Below, in pieces: positions 10,101 to 16,578 of a stretch of 64,000 nt of DNA; within the stretch, counting starts at the first letter, position 1, and each line of letters opens with the position of its first letter. The DNA comes from Mucilaginibacter conchicola (lineage in GTDB: Bacteria > Bacteroidota > Bacteroidia > Sphingobacteriales > Sphingobacteriaceae), in the NCBI RefSeq assembly GCF_003432115.1, contig NZ_QWDC01000001.1, forward strand, positions 868,001 through 932,000. The letters run 5' to 3'. Made by a program: the position numbers and the translations under genes. The notes under the pieces were generated by a model. The model did no database searches. It was not told where the DNA came from and saw only the letters and a program-made list of their open reading frames with translations.

Positions 10101-11187
10101 TCAATAGTGTGATGAACGATAAGCCGGTTAAGGTCATGATGACCGGTAATATCAGCTGGTCGGCATCTTTGAAACCTATCGAAAGGACAATATGCACCAA
10201 CAGAAACGCGCCCAAAAAGCTGCCAACGATGATATAGAACCAATGGTTAAAATCATCAACGGTGCGGATGGTGAGTGATTTTTCTTTCTTAAGGATATTG
10301 AAATCCCGCGTAGAGAACAACCTGATAGTATGCGGCTGTTGTGTGAAAGTAAAGGCGGCATCGTCCTCTAACATTTGTACGCCTTGCGATGTACCGAACT
10401 GGTAGCCCGGCTGCAATGGCAATACTTTGAATGCTTTACCTGAGGGCAAATGTGTAAACTGCGCTACCCCTTGTTCGTTTGTGCGGGCATAGGCTATTAA
10501 TGCTTGTAAGCGGCGTTTGCCTGCACTATCGGGCAAAAATGTTTTAGTGAAACCGTTTCCAGCCTCTGTTACGCGTTTAATCTCTCCTATCTCCTCATCG
10601 GTGCTGATGCTATCCTGCGGCAACACCATTTGCAGGCGCACAAGTACACCGGCTACGGATTGCTTCTTGTTAACGATGTTTACAGCGATGGTTCCACTGC
10701 CCATGTTCACATTAGTTGCCTGCGGGACTTGCTTGGGATTTTCTTTCTCGCTTACAAACAGCAATGAATCGGCACCGGTGTAGCCCAACAACATCCTTGA
10801 AGCCGTAACACGGCTTTTGAATGATTTGCCACCCTGCGCAAAAGCATCATCGGCAACGATAAAATACTTGCGTTTATTCAGCTCGCCGATGTTATCTATC
10901 TGCTCTTTAGCATCCGTAGCGCTGGCAACGGTTGAGGTGATCAGATCGATATCTTTTGAGTCCTCAAAATAGTAGCCTTTGGTAAGCAAGCGTTTCAACT
11001 GACCAGCCGGATCACCTGCATTAAGGTTGATCATGGTGCCATCCTGCAGGCGTTTATCTACATCGGTAAAGCGGGTTTGCAGCACGGTATGTAGCCTCAG
11101 AAAAAGGCAAATGAACAATGCGCCTAAGAGTACAATGAAGATCCGCTCCGTCCACCTGCCGGGTGTTTGCACTTTATCTGCTTCCAT
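7105..11187 (-). CDS. FtsW/RodA-type glycan polymerase fused to a class B penicillin-binding transpeptidase
   Basis: 1360 residues. One N-terminal transmembrane helix (about 15-33) is followed by a periplasmic insert of about 270 residues. A SEDS domain with many helices occupies about 310-790. It holds the hallmark stretch GGVAGQGVGEG...PEAHTDMI...SEEFGWAG around residue 660, including the Asp of the HTD motif that is conserved and essential in RodA/FtsW polymerases. After a linker, a PBP dimerisation-type segment begins (GNLYDRQG, about 855). The transpeptidase domain has all three active-site motifs: STAK near 1067, SNN near 1119 and KTGT near 1282. One protein can therefore polymerise and crosslink peptidoglycan. 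Its start overlaps the PP2C gene by 14 bases, implying coupled translation. SEDS enzymes and their PBPs are usually separate proteins. Confidence 0.95.
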   Translation of the reverse strand: MEADKVQTPGRWTERIFIVLLGALFICLFLRLHTVLQTRFTDVDKRLQDGTMINLNAGDPAGQLKRLLTKGYYFEDSKDIDLITSTVASATDAKEQIDNIGELNKRKYFIVADDAFAQGGKSFKSRVTASRMLLGYTGADSLLFVSEKENPKQVPQATNVNMGSGTIAVNIVNKKQSVAGVLVRLQMVLPQDSISTDEEIGEIKRVTEAGNGFTKTFLPDSAGKRRLQALIAYARTNEQGVAQFTHLPSGKAFKVLPLQPGYQFGTSQGVQMLEDDAAFTFTQQPHTIRLFSTRDFNILKKEKSLTIRTVDDFNHWFYIIVGSFLGAFLLVHIVLSIGFKDADQLILPVIMTLTGLSFITLLSLQDPLRDRFLAKDMLMYLGIGLGAMLVMLFLKLRRFTPDSWIYRMLVFKQVRSAADGWPWVVLAATLLALTIKFGTGPEGSGVKVNLFGFQPSEIVKYLIILFLAGFFAANEKLISEYSSWSKRWQFFSFALIAILVTLFLFLILGDLGPAMVVLFTFIVLFSFSRGDFMFMAIAVVLYVLVSWFVKNVWLAALITAALVAIMMLFKRRSLSESAVMVLVIMAAFVTIDQVPLLGKLFPGPVQRLVDRKAIWQDAWNNEVYGGDQVANGLWAMSSGGVAGQGVGEGFAKTIPEAHTDMILPSMSEEFGWAGMTCIFILFLLYLHRSIIIGRRTGTPFLFYICAGIGVSTFVQFLLIAGGSTGALPLSGVSLPFQSYGGSSLVANLLASGFLFSASKVRGTPVQMSYISRQQDKNLVPALMAALSGVMLLSVSVSRYSFNNKKWVVKPSLVADKSGARMFSYNPRIAILMNRLEAGNLYDRQGVLLATSDPELVKQQHRKLVIAGAGNYNIDSAMHKRLDRYYPFDEQMFFWTGDANTGVFNGSPNGYFAEYEHAAELRGFQMPTEKINITANRYQEDRFLARGVKEMTVVKRDYGAIAPLLLAGINSKEVEAFKKRNRDVKLTMDAQLQTEIQNSIAQDTSLLDNRVSVVVMESNTGDVLTSASYPLPPVHDWEKLTMSYADQNQLAGWMTTQDLGFTLATQPGSTAKLATSIASFNKLGMAAANRKFNVASYERIRTKGFEPDETGLITLEAAVAKSNNVYFIKLANEEHLQEDMATVYLKTGMFLHGVGGYYYGRDKENAQQEEKWRELWRKTEFNTKPRYNPNDIRKTRAKGISGMAWGQGELIATPAAVARMAAGIANNGTMLQNRYVLKVSDSTTKVKPGTKITNDPRYAQLLRRYMIEQSAPKEWRLHLAVAGKTGTPERIWKGQQINDGWYVFFAPKANGPGAMVVCIRIESTKGSSDAVKLAGEHVIPFLKEKGYIKSIRENKEEQTTE

Positions 11188-12634
11188 TTGGCTTGGCAGG
11201 GGTTTTAGGTTTAGCGGTATCGGCCTGTGGTTTAACAGCCGGTATGCGGGTGGTTATATTCTTATCAGCGCCTAACATTAAATTGTTCTGCACCGGCAGT
11301 TTGCAATTATTGAACTGCACGTTGCACAGCGTAAGGTCGGTGTTACCGAGGTTAATAGCCACATCAAAATCCTTAAACTTTATATTCTCCAGGCCAATGA
11401 TCTTGGTATCTTTTCCCAATACCACAGCAGGGCCTTTATATGAAGTATCGCGCTGCAAAACAAAGTTACCTTTTGCTTTGATGTAAAGCGTATCCTGATC
11501 AATGTGCAGGGTATCGCTCAAAATAACAGGCTGCTTAAAAGCGGTATCGGCTAACACCAAAGTATCGCCTTTAAAGGCGTCTATTGCATCCTGCAGTTTA
11601 ACTTCGTTATCGTTACGCAATCTGGCACTATCGGCAACCGGCAGTGCCGCTTTATTAACCGACTGCCCTTTCATGAACAGCCATACGGTTGTACCTAAAA
11701 ACAACAGGCATAGCAGCCCTAATATAACGGTCAGTCCGCTGTTTCCGCTTTTGCGCATTTGGGGTTCGGGTTTTGTTTTCGGTTGGTCGGTATGTTGGTG
11801 ATGTGATCTTTCTTTTTGTTCATCATCCTCTTCTGCGCGTTTTACCTGGTTGGTTACGGGTGCCACGGCTTGCGGTTGGTTTCTTTGCTTATCATTTTGC
11901 ACCAACACCACGGTCACGTTATCGCGGCCACCGTTATTGTTGGCAGCAGTGATGAGTTCGCGGGCTTTTTCCTGCAGAGATACGTTAAGTGTCAGTATCG
12001 AGAGGATGCCTTCTTTATCCACTAAATCGGTCAAACCATCGCTGCAAAGCAGCAGCAGGTCGCCGGGCAGGAATGGCGATTCGCCGGTCTCCACAAAGCT
12101 GTCGTCAGTCTCGATCATGTTACTGAAACCTAAGGCCTTGTTGATCTCGTTACGTTTTGGATGGTTCATGGCAGCGTCCTCAGTCAAACGGCCGCTATCC
12201 TCCAGAAAACCCACAAAAGAGTGGTCTTTAGAAATCTTTACCAATGATTGATCGCGCAGCAAATACAAACGAGTGTCGCCTACGTGGGCATAATAAAAGC
12301 GGTTATTCTCCACATCGGCGATAGCCATGGTGGCTACGCAGGCCATGCTTTCCAGCTCTTTATCCTCAGCCTTTTTATCGGCGATATTACGGCTGGCTTG
12401 CTTAAAAGCCTCTATCATGCTTTCGATGATATTGGTTTGCGGGTTGCTCAATCGCTCCACAAAAACATCGTGTGCAATTTGGGCAGCCACTTCGCCGCCA
12501 TTATAACCGCCTACGCCATCGATAACGGATGCGAGCACCAGTTTATCGCGCATAATTTTGCGGGCAATAAAAGTATCCTCGTTATTGCTGCGTACGCGGC
12601 CGGTATCAGTTTGTCCAAAATAGTTTTCAGCCAT
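11174..12634 (-). CDS. Membrane PP2C-type Ser/Thr phosphatase with outer domain
   Basis: 486 residues. The PP2C domain (about 1-255) shows the metal-binding motifs GQTDTGRVRSNNED, DGVGGYNGGE, HVGDTRLYL, CSDGLTDLV and GGRDNVTVVL. A Lys/Gln-rich linker leads to one transmembrane helix (about 298-318). An outer region of about 160 residues has repeated short strands (LYIKAKGNFVL, AVVLGKDTKIIGLENIKF, DLTLCNVQFNN) reminiscent of a right-handed beta-helix. It would reverse the action of the two kinases in this operon, as PstP does in actinobacteria. The overlaps with the small ORF upstream (8 bases) and the polymerase fusion downstream (14 bases) indicate translational coupling. Confidence 0.93.
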   Translation of the reverse strand: MAENYFGQTDTGRVRSNNEDTFIARKIMRDKLVLASVIDGVGGYNGGEVAAQIAHDVFVERLSNPQTNIIESMIEAFKQASRNIADKKAEDKELESMACVATMAIADVENNRFYYAHVGDTRLYLLRDQSLVKISKDHSFVGFLEDSGRLTEDAAMNHPKRNEINKALGFSNMIETDDSFVETGESPFLPGDLLLLCSDGLTDLVDKEGILSILTLNVSLQEKARELITAANNNGGRDNVTVVLVQNDKQRNQPQAVAPVTNQVKRAEEDDEQKERSHHQHTDQPKTKPEPQMRKSGNSGLTVILGLLCLLFLGTTVWLFMKGQSVNKAALPVADSARLRNDNEVKLQDAIDAFKGDTLVLADTAFKQPVILSDTLHIDQDTLYIKAKGNFVLQRDTSYKGPAVVLGKDTKIIGLENIKFKDFDVAINLGNTDLTLCNVQFNNCKLPVQNNLMLGADKNITTRIPAVKPQADTAKPKTPAKPNGSR

Positions 12635-12725
12635 TGCGTTTACCTGATCGTTTTATATCGATAAAATGGGTAAGCAGCATTAGCCCCCCAATCACCAATA
12701 AGCCTATAGATAATATTTGTGACAT
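12627..12725 (-). CDS. Small single-pass membrane peptide, 32 residues
   Basis: An ATG at 12725, three bases after the stop of the degenerate-FHA gene, opens a 32-codon frame ending TGA at 12627. The peptide is a hydrophobic helix (ILSIGLLVIGGLMLLTHF) followed by a basic tail (DIKRSGKRNG), a one-pass membrane protein with the tail probably in the cytosol. The end overlaps the PP2C start in an ATGGCTGA arrangement. Tight spacing on both sides, a plausible membrane segment and the positive-inside tail argue that it is real and not chance. A role as a small partner of the membrane kinase, phosphatase or polymerase is a guess. Confidence 0.6.
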   Translation of the reverse strand: MSQILSIGLLVIGGLMLLTHFIDIKRSGKRNG

Positions 12726-12728
12726 GCC

Positions 12729-13694
12729 TTATGCTTTAAACAGGTTTAAGCCGATGATGCCATTGAGCAACATGCGCGAGTTAACAGGCAACTCTACCCA
12801 TTTTGGTGCGTTAATGTCGCTGCGTTCTATTTTCACTTCGTTCAATGTGGTCATCTCCCCGAACGATGCGAGGTAGAATTTACCATCAGACCGGTTATAG
12901 CGAATCTGCAAATGCGGCGCGTTAACCCAATCTGACGGGATAGTAAATATGTTGGAATCCTCGCGGGTTTCCTCGCTGCCCGATACAATGATCTCGTCAT
13001 CTTTCATCAGGTACTCCACCTTTTTACCGGCAAATTGCTGATCGGGAATAATGGTTTCCAGTTTGGCGATGCTGTCTTTTGGTAGTTTGGTTGATGTTGC
13101 AGTTGCAGCTTCCTCAGCAGCCTGCAGGTTATCTTCGTAAGGGATCTCAAAATATCCTTCGCTGTAATAGTTAAAGCCTTTCAGCACATCCTGACTCACA
13201 TCAAAGGTTTGCGCTATACCCGTTTGGCGCGGGATGAAGGTTACACGCAGGTTTTGCTCCTTTAAAGGCTCATTATTATCAGGTAATAATTTACCAATGA
13301 AACCTTTATCGCCGCGGGCATAATCGGGGTGCGACACCAAACGGAATACCCATTTAGAGCCGGATGGCTTCACGGTTTTACCCGCATCGCGATACTCTTT
13401 TAGTATCTCATAGAATTTTTCTACGGTTTCCTGTACTATCAAACCGAAAATACCTTGTTTATCGGCAATAAACTCCTTATAATCTTCGGGGTTAAAGCTG
13501 ATGATAAACTCGTGGTAAAACACCACCCTATCGGCAAAGGAAAGCTGCTTTATGGAGTCGCGAAATTTCTCCACGATATAACTGTAAACGGTATCGGGCG
13601 TAAGGGCTTTGGCTTTAGCCTTTTCGGTGGTCTCGTTGGTCAAAAACCAATCCTGTATACCTATGCGTTGCCAAAAATTAGGTGTAGATGCCAT
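12729..13694 (-). CDS. Degenerate FHA-like protein
   Basis: 321 residues, no signal or membrane segment. The C-terminal third (about 230-320) aligns by eye with the FHA domain of the 6169-6960 protein, sharing the GKFY strand and N-x-VKI spacing. However the Gly-Arg turn is replaced by SGS and the Ser-x-x-His motif by NAPH, so phosphothreonine binding is probably lost or altered. Residues 1-130 form a helical region I do not recognise (FADRVVFYHEFIISFNPEDY). Residues 120-200 hold KWVFRLVSHPDYARGD and NLRVTFIPRQ. It lies between the leading kinase (83-base gap) and the small membrane peptide (3-base gap). A scaffold in the kinase system is the likely role, by position. Confidence 0.7.
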   Translation of the reverse strand: MASTPNFWQRIGIQDWFLTNETTEKAKAKALTPDTVYSYIVEKFRDSIKQLSFADRVVFYHEFIISFNPEDYKEFIADKQGIFGLIVQETVEKFYEILKEYRDAGKTVKPSGSKWVFRLVSHPDYARGDKGFIGKLLPDNNEPLKEQNLRVTFIPRQTGIAQTFDVSQDVLKGFNYYSEGYFEIPYEDNLQAAEEAATATSTKLPKDSIAKLETIIPDQQFAGKKVEYLMKDDEIIVSGSEETREDSNIFTIPSDWVNAPHLQIRYNRSDGKFYLASFGEMTTLNEVKIERSDINAPKWVELPVNSRMLLNGIIGLNLFKA

Positions 13695-13777
13695 TTATGG
13701 TAAATTCAAAAGTCAAAATTAAAAATTCAAAATGCTCTCTTTCAAGCTATACTGAACACGGTTTGCAGGCAGATGTT

Positions 13778-15139
13778 TTACTGCTGCATTATGGTGTCAG
13801 GCTGTGTGCTTGTAGAATCGGGCTTGGTTCTTTGCGGTTCTGTAGGCTGTTGCCTAAGTACCGTGGTATCTAACCTCACCGGCGTATCAGCTTTGCTTTG
13901 TCCCTCATCAGGATATTTAGATCCATAATCTATTTTACCTGTATCTGGTTTGTTCTGTACAGAATCCTGCTTTACCTGCTGGGTTGAGCCATCTTTTTTC
14001 AGGAAAGTTGCGTATACTGAAAAGCCCATGAACACTACTATCAAAACCATCAGCGTATAGTAATATGGTTTTGACAACGAAATACGCGATTCATCCTCAA
14101 CGGGTTCGGCAGCAACAGGCTCGGGCGGCGGGCCGGTTTGCTGGTATTGTAGTAACAGGTTATGCAAACGTTCATTCTCGCTGCGCAGGGCGGCATTGCT
14201 CAAGCCGCCGTTAAAATCATGGCTTTCAGCCGATGCCAGGCTGCCACGGATAATGGCATCATGCAGTTCGGTACCGTTCTGGAACCTCAGCTCAGGGGCT
14301 TTCTGCAAACATTTGTCAATCAGCTTAAGCAGCCACTGCGGCACCTGCATTTCCTGCGCTTTCTTCTCGTCGCTCCAGGCGGCAGGCATAGCGGCTCGGC
14401 GGGCAGTAAGCAGGTCTGGTACTTTTGATTCGATATGGGCCAGCATAACGGCGTTACGGGCGTTGTCTCCTGCTCCGCTAAGCGGGAAAGGCACCTCGCC
14501 GGTCAGTAGTTCATATAAAATAATGCCATAGCTGTAGATATCGGTCTCTAACAACATCTTGCCATCGTGCTGCTCGGGTGCCATAAACTCAACCGCGCCT
14601 GCGTGGCGGATACTGGTACGGCGCTGCTCTTCTGACATGATGGCCAGTCCGAAATCCAGCAACACATAGTTGCCGGTATTAACGTTGTATTTTACGTTGT
14701 TGCTTTTAACATCGCCATGCTTTACCCCTACACGGTGGCAGTGCGCCAATGCGCTTGACAGCTGATCGGCCACGCGGATGGCCTCTTTCAGCATGAAAAT
14801 TTTATCGTGGGGATCTTTCAGGAGTTCGCAAAGATCAGGACCTTCAATGTACTCCATCTCGATGAAGGGAAATGATCCGCTATCCGTCAATCCCCAGCTT
14901 AGTATCTTAACCACATTGGGGTTAGGCTCCTCGTTTACCTTTTGCAGTTTGGTTACCTCGTTACGGAAATTGCGGTAGTTGCGGTCGTCCTCGCTCTCGT
15001 TAAGGATAGGCGTAGGCATCAGCTTGATGGCGGTAAGCACCGGCCCCATGCGGCGGCCTTTATAAACGGAACCCTGCCCGCCGGTGCTCATGGCACCCAA
15101 ATTCTCCAAACCTTCGGTTATTGTAAAAACTTTGCTCAT
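13778..15139 (-). CDS. Membrane Ser/Thr protein kinase (paralogue 2), first gene of the operon
   Basis: 453 residues, same architecture as the kinase at 4785-6176 and nearly identical at the N-terminus (MSKVFTITEGLENLG). Motifs are GGQGSVYKG, AIKLMP, KHGDVKSNN (again HGD), LLDFGLA and MAPE. A single transmembrane helix lies at about 355-380. The outer tail of about 70 residues is rich in Asp, Gln, Pro and Thr (QQVKQDSVQNKPDTGK), in contrast to the basic tail of paralogue 1. The gene starts after a 156-base region containing the terminator of the neighbouring gene, so the operon promoter should lie at about 15140-15240 on this strand. A duplication that placed one kinase at each end of the operon is apparent. 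Confidence 0.95.
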   Translation of the reverse strand: MSKVFTITEGLENLGAMSTGGQGSVYKGRRMGPVLTAIKLMPTPILNESEDDRNYRNFRNEVTKLQKVNEEPNPNVVKILSWGLTDSGSFPFIEMEYIEGPDLCELLKDPHDKIFMLKEAIRVADQLSSALAHCHRVGVKHGDVKSNNVKYNVNTGNYVLLDFGLAIMSEEQRRTSIRHAGAVEFMAPEQHDGKMLLETDIYSYGIILYELLTGEVPFPLSGAGDNARNAVMLAHIESKVPDLLTARRAAMPAAWSDEKKAQEMQVPQWLLKLIDKCLQKAPELRFQNGTELHDAIIRGSLASAESHDFNGGLSNAALRSENERLHNLLLQYQQTGPPPEPVAAEPVEDESRISLSKPYYYTLMVLIVVFMGFSVYATFLKKDGSTQQVKQDSVQNKPDTGKIDYGSKYPDEGQSKADTPVRLDTTVLRQQPTEPQRTKPDSTSTQPDTIMQQ

Positions 15140-15245
15140 TAGTAGATAGTTTACCGTTTAAGGTTAACGGCAATTTACAGACTAATGTACATTTTATACG
15201 GCCACTTTGTTGTGATATTTTATTAAGATTTTCACATCTATCCAC

Positions 15246-15276
15246 AAAAAAACCCGCCACCTTTACAGGTAACGGG
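15246..15276 (-). terminator. Rho-independent terminator of the flavin monooxygenase gene
   Basis: Read on the minus strand: CCCGTTACCT, loop TGTAA, AGGTGGCGGG, followed by seven T. It lies 20 bases after the stop codon at 15296 and separates that gene from the kinase operon. Confidence 0.8.
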
Positions 15277-15295
15277 CAACACAACACATTTAAAC

Positions 15296-16324
15296 CTATT
15301 GGTTTAAAGGCGCATAAGCCGACTTACGAATAATATCGGCAAATAGTTTTACCGAGTACATGCGCGACTGCTGATCAAATATTGGCGACGTAGCCATTAC
15401 CTCATCAACGCCGGTTTGTTCTATAAAGCTGGTTAATTTGTTCTTGATGGTTTCGGCACTGCCTACAAACAGGTAGGCCAGCATTTGCATTACGGCCTCT
15501 TGCTCGTACGGCGACCATATCGCATCCATATCTTTAACCGGTGGCGGTAACAACTGGCGGCGACCGGTCACCACACCCAAAAACATTTGCTTAAGCGATG
15601 TTGCCAAATGCTCTGCTTCTTTATCGGTATCGGCAGCTACTACGTTAACGCAAGCCATTACATAAGGCTCTTTCAGATAATCTGAGGGACGGAAGTTATC
15701 GCGATAGATCTTGATAGCTTCCATGAAGTATGTTGGTGCAAAGTGGCTGGCAAAAGCATAAGGCAAACCCATAGCGGCGGCAACCTTGGCGCTATCGGTA
15801 CTTGAACCTAACACCCAGATAGGAATATCTAAACCCTCGCCCGGGATAGCGCGTACTTTACTGGTTGCATTATCTGCCGAGAAATAGGTTTGCAGCCTGA
15901 TGATATCTTTAGGGAAATTATGAACGGCATTAAAGTTCTCGCCACGGATAGCCAAAGCGGTCAATTGATCGGTACCCGGCGCACGGCCGAGGCCCAAATC
16001 TATCCTACCCGGATAAAGTGATTCAAGCGTACCAAATTGCTCGGCAATAACCAACGGGGCATGGTTGGGCAGCATAATACCGCCCGAGCCTACACGGATC
16101 TTTGATGTTCCGCCGGCCACATAACCTATCAGTACCGACGTGGCAGAACTGGCCACACTGATCATGTTGTGATGCTCGGCAAACCAGTAACGTGTGTAGC
16201 CAACCTTCTCTGCCAGTTGGGCAACCTCAAGGCTTGCCTTAAAACTGGTGCCAGGTGTGCCGCCCTGTACCACAGGAGCCAGATCAAGAACAGAATATTT
16301 TATATCGGATAGTTTCTTTGCCAT
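15296..16324 (-). CDS. LLM-class flavin-dependent oxidoreductase
   Basis: 342 residues, a luciferase-like monooxygenase of the MsnO8/YhbW type. Visible family marks are the first strand YSVLDLAPV, the YWFAEHHN motif near residue 47, [14 protein letters not shown] near 80, [23 protein letters not shown] near 95-118 and PIWVLGSS near 160. These enzymes use reduced FMN and oxygen; the substrate cannot be told. It is a single-gene unit: its own terminator follows and a repeat-bearing gap precedes it. Confidence 0.92.
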   Translation of the reverse strand: MAKKLSDIKYSVLDLAPVVQGGTPGTSFKASLEVAQLAEKVGYTRYWFAEHHNMISVASSATSVLIGYVAGGTSKIRVGSGGIMLPNHAPLVIAEQFGTLESLYPGRIDLGLGRAPGTDQLTALAIRGENFNAVHNFPKDIIRLQTYFSADNATSKVRAIPGEGLDIPIWVLGSSTDSAKVAAAMGLPYAFASHFAPTYFMEAIKIYRDNFRPSDYLKEPYVMACVNVVAADTDKEAEHLATSLKQMFLGVVTGRRQLLPPPVKDMDAIWSPYEQEAVMQMLAYLFVGSAETIKNKLTSFIEQTGVDEVMATSPIFDQQSRMYSVKLFADIIRKSAYAPLNQ

Positions 16325-16470
16325 AACTCAATTTTGGTTACGAGGACATGTTTTTAAAACGGATGTTTCACAAATTTACGGCGAAAGCAGCGCGTATGAA
16401 TGGCTTTTGATGTTATATGACGTTTGGAGTACATTGAGACATGAGGGTGACAGAAAGCCCTCCCATTTAA

Positions 16471-16557
16471 GAGGCCTCTCCCCATCCCCTCTCCGAGGGA
16501 GAGGGGCTTTTAATAAAGTCTCCCCTTTCGGGGGAGATTTAGAGGGGGCTTTTTCTC
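16471..16557. repeat. Dispersed G/C-rich repeat, copy 1 (family also at 25039 and 26376)
   Basis: Two linked palindromes, CCCCTCTCC-GAGG-GAGAGGGG and CTCCCC-TTTC-GGGGGAG, framed by AGGCCTCTCC and AGAGGGGGCT. The same block occurs at 25039-25131 in this orientation and at 26376-26464 inverted. Here it lies just before the HD-YitT gene; the rest of the 254-base gap (16325-16578) holds nothing else I can support. Confidence 0.8.
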
Positions 16558-16578
16558 TTAAATTAATATCTTAGCACC

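Noticed and set aside
12627-12725. Idea that the 32-codon frame is only a spacer
   Set aside because: Kept as a gene: three-base gap before, overlap after, and a proper membrane helix with basic end argue otherwise, though it is unproven.
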